Assembly (NCBI GenBank): GCA_946479285.1
Contig: CAMLFH010000009.1
Location: forward strand, 1 to 64,000
Origin: an uncultured Flavobacteriales bacterium
GTDB taxonomy: Bacteria; Bacteroidota; Bacteroidia; Flavobacteriales; Crocinitomicaceae
Direction of reading: 5' to 3'
Length of the DNA: 64,000 bases
Made by a program: the position numbers and the translations under genes
Notes under the pieces: model-generated
Seen by the model: the letters and a program-made list of their open reading frames with translations, nothing else
Told to the model about the DNA's origin: nothing
Database searches by the model: none
Shown here: one piece after another, positions 54,898-62,970 of the stretch
Layout of the letters: every line of letters starts with the position of its first letter
Numbering within the stretch: position 1 is the first letter of the stretch

Positions 54898-55221
54898 ATG
54901 GCTGACATTCAAGTAACAATTATTGACCGCGAAGGAGTTGAACATGTTTTGGACGCTCCAACTGACATGAACATGAACATCATGGAAGTTTGTAAAGCTT
55001 ATGATCTTCCGGTAAAAGGAGAATGCGGCGGCATGGCCATGTGCGCTACCTGTCAATGTTACCTGGAATCCGATACTCCATTGGATGAACAAAGCGATGC
55101 CGAATTAGACATGCTTGACCAGGCATTTTATGTTAAACCGAATAGCCGTTTGGGATGCCAGATTCCTATTTCCGAAGAAATTAACGGGATCGTATTGAGA
55201 TTGGCGCCGGAAGCGGAGTAA
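54898..55221 (+). CDS. 2Fe-2S ferredoxin, adrenodoxin type
   Basis: This 107-residue protein has the cluster ligands Cys43, Cys49, Cys52 and Cys87 (CGGMAMCATC and LGCQIPI). The pattern Cys-x5-Cys-x2-Cys with a distant fourth Cys is that of adrenodoxin/Fdx-type ferredoxins, which carry electrons for Fe-S assembly or other enzymes. No isc genes adjoin it, so the partner is unknown. It is monocistronic. Confidence 0.93.
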   Translation: MADIQVTIIDREGVEHVLDAPTDMNMNIMEVCKAYDLPVKGECGGMAMCATCQCYLESDTPLDEQSDAELDMLDQAFYVKPNSRLGCQIPISEEINGIVLRLAPEAE

Positions 55222-55230
55222 TTTCAGATT

Positions 55231-55372
55231 CCACCTTTTTACCATTGCCGTAAAAAGGTGGAGCCAAAAAGGTCTAGGCGTGGGTAAACCAATCGACCTG
55301 TTAGCAGGTTATGACAGAATTTTCCATAAACTCAGCGTTCCGCCTCAAACAGTATGGAAAATTTACTGTCAT
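55231..55372. repeat. two large inverted repeats between convergent genes
   Basis: A perfect 12-bp stem with a 7-nt loop (CCACCTTTTTAC...GTAAAAAGGTGG, 55231-55261) is followed by a longer imperfect inverted repeat (55311-55329 with 55353-55372, ATGACAG...CTGTCAT). The 251-nt spacer between the ferredoxin gene and the barrel gene shows no coding potential. Confidence 0.6.
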
Positions 55373-55472
55373 TTACTGCACAGGTGCCCGATCTTGTTCA
55401 CCTAAACGCCGTTTTCAATTTTGAGAAAGTTGAATGATTTTAAGTGTTAAACAAAAAACTTCAATTTCGGAA

Positions 55473-56294
55473 TTAAAACGTAAATGTCAATCCGGTGCCG
55501 AGACTGAAGATTCCGAGTTGTCTTCTGAGATTTACTTTAGACCACACTTCTCTGCCTGAAAACCAATATTCGGATTCATCCATGCGGCGAAATTTCTTTT
55601 TACCGAACTGCAGTGCATATTGGTAACGGAAACCTATGTGAAAGAGCACTCGTTTTGTAATCGGGTAGTTCATTCGGAAACCATACATAAACACCAAACC
55701 ACGGAATTCTTCTGAACGTTTATCCAGCAGTTTTTCTTTTACCTGTTCCGTTTGATCCGGCTGTATGGGGTCCAACAATTCAATGTCGAGGTTTTTATTC
55801 GGAAGTTGAATGAGTGAGTAACCTACTCCTATTTCACTTGCAAACCCACAGGGAACCCGGCTATCGTTTAAAGCCACTAATAATCTGGGCATGAAGATTG
55901 TTTCCCGGATAGGAAGATAAGCCACTTTCGCATCCTGGTATTCGGTAATCATTGTTCCGATCGAGTCTTTAAAATTTCGCGTAATTTCGTCTACTGATTG
56001 CAGATTCACCTGGTAAAAGCGCTGTGAAAATTCAATCCCGAATCCTACCGATTCAGTAATTGCAATATTCAAACTTCCCCGGTAAGACAGGTCCAATAGA
56101 TTATACGAACTGTTTAAAGATCCTTTTTTAGAAACATAACCCTTTCGTTCTCCAAAAATGTTCTGCAAAAGCGGAAATTGCCCCTGTCCGTCGAGCTCGA
56201 GAAAAATGCGGTGTCCGTAAAAGCCAACTTCCTGAGCCCTGGAAAGAGTTGCACATAGCAGCAAACAAACGAAGAGCATTTTTTTAAAAATCAT
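55473..56294 (-). CDS. predicted outer-membrane beta-barrel protein
   Basis: This 273-residue protein has a signal peptide ending near residue 20 (CATLSRAQ). The body has many alternating strands (GFYGHRIFLELDG, GIEFSQRFYQVNL, RVLFHIGFRYQYALQFGK), and the C-terminus is GTGLTFTF, as in outer-membrane barrels. It starts 11 nt before the end of the M48 protease gene on the same strand and is therefore coupled to it. Its function is unknown. It is the third gene of the nadE, protease, barrel series. Confidence 0.7.
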   Translation of the reverse strand: MIFKKMLFVCLLLCATLSRAQEVGFYGHRIFLELDGQGQFPLLQNIFGERKGYVSKKGSLNSSYNLLDLSYRGSLNIAITESVGFGIEFSQRFYQVNLQSVDEITRNFKDSIGTMITEYQDAKVAYLPIRETIFMPRLLVALNDSRVPCGFASEIGVGYSLIQLPNKNLDIELLDPIQPDQTEQVKEKLLDKRSEEFRGLVFMYGFRMNYPITKRVLFHIGFRYQYALQFGKKKFRRMDESEYWFSGREVWSKVNLRRQLGIFSLGTGLTFTF

Positions 56295-58533
56295 TCTTCA
56301 CCTGTTTTAGTTGATGGAACATAGCGTTCAAGCGTGAACCTATGCTGTGTTTTGATGCCGGTTCGTTGACATAATAAGATCTGTCGAGAACCAATTCGCC
56401 GGTTTTCAAGTCCAGTACATAGAATTGCCAATCAGAATAATGCCCGGATAGAATTGCTATCGGAAAATAGACCAATCCTACGGGAAGCAGCACTGTAAAC
56501 AAAGCCACATTTCCGAAATACAAATCCGGTGCGTATGTATGCTGGTATTCCAAAAACAGTAATTTTTCTGTTTTGAACTTTGCATTGATTCCATTCAGGT
56601 CAGGAACGTCCAACACAAAATAATCGTTCCCATAATCACTGATAGCACGCGTCAAACAGCGCTGTAGCAATGCATAATCATTCCAATCTTCCGCATTTAA
56701 TGTTTCCAGGTCTTTCAACCCTAAACTTTTTACATGAATGTTTAAATCCTCCGCATTGGAATAAATTTCTTTGGAAACCAGGTCCCGTGTTTTGAAGGTT
56801 TTAAACACGTCAATTTCAGACCTGGAAGTTTCAAAAACCGCCGGCTGCAAAATGAGCATTGAGTCCATTTTCAAATGAACCTGTTCATCATACGTGTAGT
56901 ATTCCTGATTTTGCTGTTCAGCATCAGTCAACAAGTTAAATACATCTCTTTTATTGACCAGCACCCCGTTCTTGAGAGAAGACTGCTTGAACTTTTTCAA
57001 AAAACTGCTGTCCTGGATAATATCTGAAATTCCATACATGTAAAATTTGGAGGAATCAATTCCGAAATCTTCCGTTACACCTTTGGATTGGTTTTCGATC
57101 ACCGCATACTTGTCCCACTCCACTCCATGAAATTTTGATTTCGAAGAAGTATCCTGTTTTAACTCTTTGAGGTAAGCCAGTGTTTCCGGGAAGTTTTTTT
57201 GAGAGAACTTTTCCGGTTCAAAATCATCGCTTTTCACCAATAAATGAATGGCTGTTTCATAGCATTTTTTGGCAATCACATTCGTGGTATCCGTATGATA
57301 GGCATCATAAATAGCGCGTAATCCCATTGCCAATTTTCCGGTTTTGGGAAGTACGGTAATGAATTGATTCAGAATGGATATCTGTCCTTCGTAATACCGC
57401 TGCTTTTTAGGACTTAATGAGTAGCTCGAAAACGTGGTGTAGCCTTCCTTTTTGATGGTCCATTTCATAATATCCAGCCAGGCCTGTGATTTGTAATTTC
57501 TCAGGAAAGTGGATTCGGGATACTTTTTTTCGAGAATGTAGATGGCATAAAGGGCTTCAACCGGTTCTTCGGAATACACTTTATTCAAAACATATTCGAA
57601 GCGGGCAATATCGCGGATATAAAAAAAACGGGAACTATCGGGGTACAAAAAATGTTGCCAATCAGTGAATTTTTCCACTTGTTCCGTAACCTGTTCTTTA
57701 CGCTTTGCCAGGTTCGGATGCGACATTAAATAGTCGTTGTACTTGAATTTTGCGGAAATCTCATTCCGTTTAAAGTCGAAATACATTTCCGGAACGTACA
57801 TTTCATTGGTATTGAACCACGTTTTATCCAGTTTCAACTCTTCAAATGGCAGGTAGGAATACAGCAAGACATCAAAGGTCTTATTTATCTCGCTTGATTT
57901 GTAGCCTGCATCGTGAAACATTTTTACAGCCAACCGGTCAGCTTCCAATTCATTTTCCCTGGAATAATTGCTGAGAAAACGCGCCTTTTCGTTGTAGGAA
58001 TAAAACTTTTCTTTGCTTGCATATTCGAAAAGGTCGAGTACATGATGTTCCTGGTAATGAATAATCTCGTGTGATAATACGAAAGCCAGTTGTGCTTCTG
58101 AAGTTAACTGAGCAATTAATCCGGTTGTTACGAAAACGATTCCTTGCCTGGTGGAGAAAGCATTTGCTTCAGTTGAATTATAGGTGTAAAACCGCAGTTT
58201 CCCCCTCAGGTTTGTTTCTCCGGCAATTAATTTATCACCCAATTCCTGAAGATAGGTGCTAATTGTATCACCAAAAGTTACATTCCCCGAGTGCAGAATC
58301 TGATCAATGGAATAATTGATTTGTTCAACAAAGAACTCTTTTTTTCGCCCATTAAGTGATTTCAGGTCTTCCCGGTTATCCTGTTTGATCTTTGTCAAAG
58401 TGGGATTGGAAAAATCTTTCGGAACAGTACCCTTACTGCATAGCGGTTTATAGTGATTAAAATCGTTTTGTCCTATGGATTGAAACAAAACAAACAGGGA
58501 GCTTAAAAAAAGAAGAGTTCCCTTGTGGATCAT
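56284..58533 (-). CDS. large M48-family metalloprotease
   Basis: This 749-residue protein has a signal peptide (to about residue 21). The zinc protease motif HEIIH (155-159) and the third ligand in ENELEAD (193-199) are intact, as in M48 peptidases. The segment after about residue 270 is far longer than in classic M48 enzymes and is unrecognised apart from one hydrophobic stretch near residue 670 (VALFTVLLPVGLVYFPIAIL) that may anchor it. It begins 4 nt inside nadE's end (ATGA) and overlaps the barrel gene downstream, so it is likely expressed with both. A role in envelope protein turnover is inferred. Confidence 0.85.
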   Translation of the reverse strand: MIHKGTLLFLSSLFVLFQSIGQNDFNHYKPLCSKGTVPKDFSNPTLTKIKQDNREDLKSLNGRKKEFFVEQINYSIDQILHSGNVTFGDTISTYLQELGDKLIAGETNLRGKLRFYTYNSTEANAFSTRQGIVFVTTGLIAQLTSEAQLAFVLSHEIIHYQEHHVLDLFEYASKEKFYSYNEKARFLSNYSRENELEADRLAVKMFHDAGYKSSEINKTFDVLLYSYLPFEELKLDKTWFNTNEMYVPEMYFDFKRNEISAKFKYNDYLMSHPNLAKRKEQVTEQVEKFTDWQHFLYPDSSRFFYIRDIARFEYVLNKVYSEEPVEALYAIYILEKKYPESTFLRNYKSQAWLDIMKWTIKKEGYTTFSSYSLSPKKQRYYEGQISILNQFITVLPKTGKLAMGLRAIYDAYHTDTTNVIAKKCYETAIHLLVKSDDFEPEKFSQKNFPETLAYLKELKQDTSSKSKFHGVEWDKYAVIENQSKGVTEDFGIDSSKFYMYGISDIIQDSSFLKKFKQSSLKNGVLVNKRDVFNLLTDAEQQNQEYYTYDEQVHLKMDSMLILQPAVFETSRSEIDVFKTFKTRDLVSKEIYSNAEDLNIHVKSLGLKDLETLNAEDWNDYALLQRCLTRAISDYGNDYFVLDVPDLNGINAKFKTEKLLFLEYQHTYAPDLYFGNVALFTVLLPVGLVYFPIAILSGHYSDWQFYVLDLKTGELVLDRSYYVNEPASKHSIGSRLNAMFHQLKQVKNDF

Positions 58534-59306
58534 TTGATGTTTTTAGGAATTAAACAAACCGGAATTGGTTCCATTTTGTGTCGGTTTGCACTATTCAATT
58601 TACGGTAGATGGACAGCACTTCTTTTTGCCGGGAAGAAAGTGATTCTTCCTTTCCATTAAAATCCATGGCCCATTCCAATTCCGGGTAAGTTGCCCCCAT
58701 TTGATCTTCATCCGAGCGGCCATCTTCCCATAACCCATCTGTAGGTTTTGCAGTCAAAATGGATTCAACAATAGTGAGAGCTCCTGCCAATTCAAAAACC
58801 TCGGTCTTCGTCAGATCGGCAATTGGACTAAGATCTACTCCACCGTCTCCATATTTGGTAAAGAACCCAACTCCAAAATCCTCGATTCTATTCCCGGTTC
58901 CGGCAACTAACAATCCGTGCGTCTGACCCAGTGCATAAAGCGTTGTCATTCTCAATCTGGCACGGGTATTTGCCATTGCCAGGTGATTCTCTACTGTATT
59001 TGACGGGAATGTTTTTTCGAGTTGGTGAAAAGTATCTGTTAAGTCGATCGTATTTCCTGTTACATTCGGGAAATTCGTTTGCAACCAATCAATGTGTTCC
59101 GCTGCTCTTGCGAATTCAGCTTTTGTTTGCCGGATCGGCATATTCAAAACGAGTACTTTCATTCCTGTTTTTGCGCAAAGCGCAGACGTGACAGCACTAT
59201 CCACCCCGCCCGATATTCCGATAACAAATCCGTTTACTCCTGCGTTTAAAGCATACTGCTTCAACCAATTTGAGATATAATCGATTACTTCTAGTTCTTT
59301 TTCCAT
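58530..59306 (-). CDS. nadE: NAD+ synthase
   Basis: This 258-residue protein has the ATP-pyrophosphatase P-loop SGGVDSA (32-38) and the family's GTGNRIEDFGVGFFTKYGDGGVDLSPIADL region near residue 135. It adds the amide to nicotinate adenine dinucleotide as the last step of NAD synthesis. The short form lacks a glutaminase domain, so it is of the ammonia-dependent type. It is the first gene of a unit with the M48 protease. In other flavobacteria nadE lies beside gldB and gldC, as it nearly does here. Confidence 0.95.
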   Translation of the reverse strand: MEKELEVIDYISNWLKQYALNAGVNGFVIGISGGVDSAVTSALCAKTGMKVLVLNMPIRQTKAEFARAAEHIDWLQTNFPNVTGNTIDLTDTFHQLEKTFPSNTVENHLAMANTRARLRMTTLYALGQTHGLLVAGTGNRIEDFGVGFFTKYGDGGVDLSPIADLTKTEVFELAGALTIVESILTAKPTDGLWEDGRSDEDQMGATYPELEWAMDFNGKEESLSSRQKEVLSIYRKLNSANRHKMEPIPVCLIPKNIK

Positions 59307-59325
59307 AAATCCTGTTAGTAAAAAT

Positions 59326-59364
59326 AAAAAAAAATCCCGTCTCGGCTAAGCCAGAACGGGATTT
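59326..59364 (-). terminator. terminator after the OMP beta-barrel gene
   Basis: AAATCCCGT pairs with ACGGGATTT and an inner GGC pairs with GCC. It is followed on the minus strand by a long T-run, and it separates this gene from nadE. Confidence 0.87.
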
Positions 59365-59385
59365 GTAAATCGATTTATGCTTTAT

Positions 59386-60243
59386 TTAGAATAAAATACC
59401 AATTTTCAAACAAAACTGAGTTTGATTGGTTTTCAACCCGAAATAATCGCTGGAACTAGGAGCCCCCACATTTCTATTGAATAATGTTCTGTTCTTACCA
59501 CTTCCTTCAATATTGATTGGTGTTAAACCGTAGTAGAAGCCCAATTCAGCAAATAACAAGGTGTTTCCTGTAAAATTCCATTGAGCACCACCTGCCAAAC
59601 CTAAAGCACAACGAATAAAACTCACATCGTTCCCGTAAGGTGTTTTCATTCCTTCCATTTCTGAAGTTGCTTTCGGGAATGCCGTTGATCCTGATTCAAT
59701 CTCATCGATATTTGTTCCATTTGCCTTACCAAAAATATTCCCCTGGTCTGTTTTTGTTGATTTTACCAAAAAGCTGGTTCTTGCTCCGAACTTCCCATAA
59801 TAACGGAAATCACCCAAAGCATTCGTCCTGAACATCAACATAGTTGGAACCGTTGCATAAATAGTTTTATATTTTCTTCCGGTCAATTGGAATACATTAT
59901 CCGTATTCGGATCTTTTAAATCTTCTTCCTGGATGATCGTTTTATCATTGTAATAATAGTAAGCATTTTTAACTCCAACCATTGCTATCTTGTACGATTC
60001 GAAATCGAACTCCAAACCTGTTGCAAAACCAATGTTCTCATTGAAATTCACATTGATATTCAAACCAAAAGCATTTTGAACACCAACACCGTCTTTTTCA
60101 ACGGAAGCTGTACCTGGTTTCGTAAAATTCAAGCCCAACTGGTAAGCAAGACCCATGTTTACTTTCTTATCGGAATCATCCGCTTGTCCAAAAACTGCAG
60201 CAGAAAAAGTTACTGCCAAACATGTTACTATTAATCTTTTCAT
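59386..60243 (-). CDS. predicted outer-membrane beta-barrel protein (PorT-like domain)
   Basis: This 285-residue protein starts with a signal peptide (MKRLIVTCLAVTFSAAVFGQ). The segment MGLAYQLGLNFTKPG and the later GFATGLEFDFESYKI strands are typical of the outer-membrane beta-barrel family PF13568. The C-terminus (LKIGILF) ends in an aromatic residue. The ATG at 60243 follows the -7 element TATATTTG at 60263-60270; the longer frame starts upstream of it. Function is unknown. It diverges from gldB across a short control region. Confidence 0.75.
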   Translation of the reverse strand: MKRLIVTCLAVTFSAAVFGQADDSDKKVNMGLAYQLGLNFTKPGTASVEKDGVGVQNAFGLNINVNFNENIGFATGLEFDFESYKIAMVGVKNAYYYYNDKTIIQEEDLKDPNTDNVFQLTGRKYKTIYATVPTMLMFRTNALGDFRYYGKFGARTSFLVKSTKTDQGNIFGKANGTNIDEIESGSTAFPKATSEMEGMKTPYGNDVSFIRCALGLAGGAQWNFTGNTLLFAELGFYYGLTPINIEGSGKNRTLFNRNVGAPSSSDYFGLKTNQTQFCLKIGILF

Positions 60244-60262
60244 AAGTTCTCTTAAAGTGAAC

Positions 60263-60270
60263 CAAATATA
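60263..60270 (-). promoter_or_regulatory. -7 promoter element (TATATTTG) for the barrel gene
   Basis: It matches TAnnTTTG and ends 19 nt before the ATG at 60243. Confidence 0.6.
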
Positions 60271-60462
60271 GTTTCTTTCGTCGAGAAGCAGTTTAAATTT
60301 CCCCATTTAATTTGATTACACCCCCTTTCCGGCTGCAAATTCGTTGCGTTTTTTCGCCGTAATCATTCCATTATGCCTGCAAAACGCGCCTTTTCTCGCT
60401 CGAAAATTGGCCATAATCATTATCAAAGAAGAATTTTAAACGGCTTCTGAGACTAGAATGAT

Positions 60463-60470
60463 TATTTTTG
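60463..60470 (+). promoter_or_regulatory. -7 promoter element (TATTTTTG) for gldB-gldC
   Basis: It matches TAnnTTTG and ends 6 nt before the ATG at 60477. The TTG at 60468 lies inside it and is not a credible start. Confidence 0.65.
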
Positions 60471-60476
60471 AGCAAT

Positions 60477-61502
60477 ATGAAATTTACACCAAAAACCGGA
60501 TTTCTTCCTTTAGCAGCATTGGTATTGCTTGCTATTCAATCCTGTTCTAACGACCCGCTCGAGGTTGATATTTCGAACAGCAAATACCAATTGGAAAGTG
60601 TTCATATGGACAGCATTCTTACCCGCACTCCGGAAACAGAATTGAGTACTGAGATCTTTGAACTATCGCAAAAATTCCCGGAGCTCATCGATTACCAGTT
60701 TTACTATTGTTACAAAACCGGCCTTCCGAAAGACACTGCTTTTCAGGCAAACTGGTCCGAGTTTACTCACAATCCTTATTACAAGCGTTTATCCAAACGG
60801 ATCAGCGAAAAATTCCCCAATACTGCGGGATCCAAAAAAAAGATCGAAGATGGATTCAAGCGGATTCAAACACATTTGCCAAATGCAAAGCTTCCCAAAA
60901 CGGTGGTTTTCATGAATTCCTATTTTTCTTCCAGCATGTACTGCACCCAAAACGAGATTGGAGTTGGACTGGAACGTTATTTAGGTGCTAAAACAGATGT
61001 GATTAAAGAACTTCCGAACGATGTGTTTTATGAATGGATCAAGGAAGCAATGGAACCGGAATACCTGGAGCGTGATGCTGTTTGTGCATGGGTTTTGACA
61101 CATATTTGTGAACCGGGAAAAGACATGAACAATATTGAAGCAATTGTTCAGTGGGGAAAAATCCTTTACCTCACAAAAGCAGCTTTCCCGGAAGGTGAGG
61201 AACGCATTTTATTGAGATACAATGCTGCCGATTACGAATGGGCATTGAAAAACGAACGTGCTTTCTGGGAATACCTGGTGAAACAGAACATTTTGTTTAC
61301 CAAAAGTGAGAGCGATCAGGCTGCTTTTCTGCAAGAAGCTCCTTTCACTTCCGGACTTCCACAAAAAGGACCGGATCGGCTGGGACAATTTTTAGGTTAT
61401 CGGATTGTTTGTAGTTATATGGAACAATATGATGTAACTTTGCAGCAATTATTAGACAAACCATACAATGAAATTTTGTCTGAATACGAGATTGAAGATT
61501 AG
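60477..61502 (+). CDS. gldB: gliding motility lipoprotein GldB
   Basis: This 341-residue lipoprotein has its lipobox at AIQSC (Cys23). The body, with FELSQKFPELIDYQ and IVQWGKILYLTKAAFP, matches the GldB family. GldB is essential for gliding and T9SS-dependent processes in F. johnsoniae, though its biochemical role is not settled. The gldC gene follows 14 nt later. The promoter at 60463 gives a very short leader. The nadE gene lies nearby in the opposite direction. Confidence 0.9.
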   Translation: MKFTPKTGFLPLAALVLLAIQSCSNDPLEVDISNSKYQLESVHMDSILTRTPETELSTEIFELSQKFPELIDYQFYYCYKTGLPKDTAFQANWSEFTHNPYYKRLSKRISEKFPNTAGSKKKIEDGFKRIQTHLPNAKLPKTVVFMNSYFSSSMYCTQNEIGVGLERYLGAKTDVIKELPNDVFYEWIKEAMEPEYLERDAVCAWVLTHICEPGKDMNNIEAIVQWGKILYLTKAAFPEGEERILLRYNAADYEWALKNERAFWEYLVKQNILFTKSESDQAAFLQEAPFTSGLPQKGPDRLGQFLGYRIVCSYMEQYDVTLQQLLDKPYNEILSEYEIED

Positions 61503-61516
61503 AATAAATACACAAC

Positions 61517-61867
61517 ATGGAAGAAGAAATAGTAAACAAACGATCTGCTATAACTGTACAAATTGGGCTTAACGCGAACAACTTACCTTTAGAGATGCAT
61601 TGGTCTGCCGATGATGGCGGAATTAAAGATGCTCCGGCAAACGCCATGATGCTTTCATTGTGGAACCCGGAAGACAAAAACACCATGAAAATCGACCTTT
61701 GGACAAAAGATATGTCGATTGAAGAAATGAAGCAGTTTTTTCATCAAACATTGCTTACAATGGCTGATACGTTTGAGAAAGCAACAGGTGAAACACTGAT
61801 CTCCGAAGATTTGAGAGATTATTGCTACCACTTCGCGGAGAAGATGGATATTATGCCTGAGAAATAA
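61517..61867 (+). CDS. gldC: gliding motility protein GldC
   Basis: This 116-residue protein has no signal peptide and is probably cytoplasmic. It matches GldC in length and sequence pattern (LPLEMHWSADDGG near residue 27 and the SLWNPEDKNTMKIDLWTKDMS segment). GldC improves gliding in F. johnsoniae but is not essential. It follows gldB by 14 nt, in the same operon as in other gliding bacteria. Confidence 0.92.
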   Translation: MEEEIVNKRSAITVQIGLNANNLPLEMHWSADDGGIKDAPANAMMLSLWNPEDKNTMKIDLWTKDMSIEEMKQFFHQTLLTMADTFEKATGETLISEDLRDYCYHFAEKMDIMPEK

Positions 61868-61931
61868 AAATTGATTAAATTGTGAGACAAGATCAATGGA
61901 TTCTCGTCTCACAATTAACACTTCTTCCAAC

Positions 61932-62867
61932 ATGAAACCCCTGCTCATTTTAACTTTATTCGTTGCTTTACATTCTGTTACCTTTTCTCAGTTTTTCAAA
62001 AACGGAGGTCTGGAGGGAGTTGTTACCGATATATCTCAGCTTGCCCCTGGCTGGTTTGCAGTTGATAAAGATGATCCTGTTTGTTTAACCGATTATTCAG
62101 GAAATGACACTCCTGATCTGGTATCTACTGTTCCAACTTCTTCGTACGTATATGGTACGTATTACGGATTGCGGGGGAATCCGCATTCGGGGAAAACTTT
62201 TATGACCGGGCTGCATACGTTTAATGAATATGGCACAGAATTTCACGAAGGCATTCAACAGGAAGTCGGTTATTTTAAAATTGATTCTACTTACACTATT
62301 TCATTCTACCAGGCAAACGTCAAACAATTAAACGGATTAGACACTTCTGGTTCCTGGGCTGTATATGTAGATAACACTTTAATAGGAATAACAACTCCGA
62401 CTATCAGCCACTTGCCGCCAAATTCATTTCAGTTGAATTGGGAATACCGCGAGGTAACTTTTACAGCAACCTCCACTGTGCATGTTATAAAATTTATGCC
62501 TTTAGATGATGATACCAATTACGGTGATTATTCTTTAGATGGCTCACTAAGAATGGGAATTGATGATATCAGTATCACGAATCTCAATCCAGTATTAGTA
62601 ATGGGCAATATTTTTACTCCTAATAATGATGGTTATAATGACTTTTTTATTCCAATGAGTTCAGGAAAGGTTCAGTCAATGACTACAATTATTACCAACC
62701 GATGGGGAAATCTGGTTTATGAAACAACGGATTTAGAAATCAATTGGGATGGAACGTCAAAAAATCAGGAAAACGCACCCGATGGAATCTACTTTTGGAT
62801 AGTTTCCGGAATTGATTCAAATGGAGATTCTTTTTCTAAAGATGGGGTTTTGCATTTAATCAGGTGA
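61932..62867 (+). CDS. T9SS cargo protein with type B sorting domain (gliding motility-associated C-terminal)
   Basis: This 311-residue secreted protein has a signal peptide (MKPLLILTLFVALHSVTFSQ). The first 210 residues form a beta-rich domain (FFKNGGLEGVVTDISQLAPGW) similar to carbohydrate-binding or jelly-roll modules. The C-terminal 90 residues are the CHU_C/T9SS type B domain: NIFTPNNDGYNDFF, NRWGNLVYET, WDGTSKNQ and APDGIYFW. Such domains direct secretion by the type IX system. The gene lies directly after gldBC. Confidence 0.88.
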   Translation: MKPLLILTLFVALHSVTFSQFFKNGGLEGVVTDISQLAPGWFAVDKDDPVCLTDYSGNDTPDLVSTVPTSSYVYGTYYGLRGNPHSGKTFMTGLHTFNEYGTEFHEGIQQEVGYFKIDSTYTISFYQANVKQLNGLDTSGSWAVYVDNTLIGITTPTISHLPPNSFQLNWEYREVTFTATSTVHVIKFMPLDDDTNYGDYSLDGSLRMGIDDISITNLNPVLVMGNIFTPNNDGYNDFFIPMSSGKVQSMTTIITNRWGNLVYETTDLEINWDGTSKNQENAPDGIYFWIVSGIDSNGDSFSKDGVLHLIR

Positions 62868-62887
62868 TATCAAATTTAGTGTCCCTT

Positions 62888-62931
62888 AATCAAAAAAGCC
62901 CCTGGAAATCCAAAGGCATTTTTGATTTTTT
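62888..62931 (+). terminator. terminator after the T9SS cargo gene
   Basis: AATCAAAAA (62888-62896) pairs with TTTTTGATT (62919-62927), with an inner GCC/GGC, then a T-run. Confidence 0.75.
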
Positions 62932-62970
62932 ATCAAGTCGTAATATCCTGATGTCTTACCATCCTAAAAT

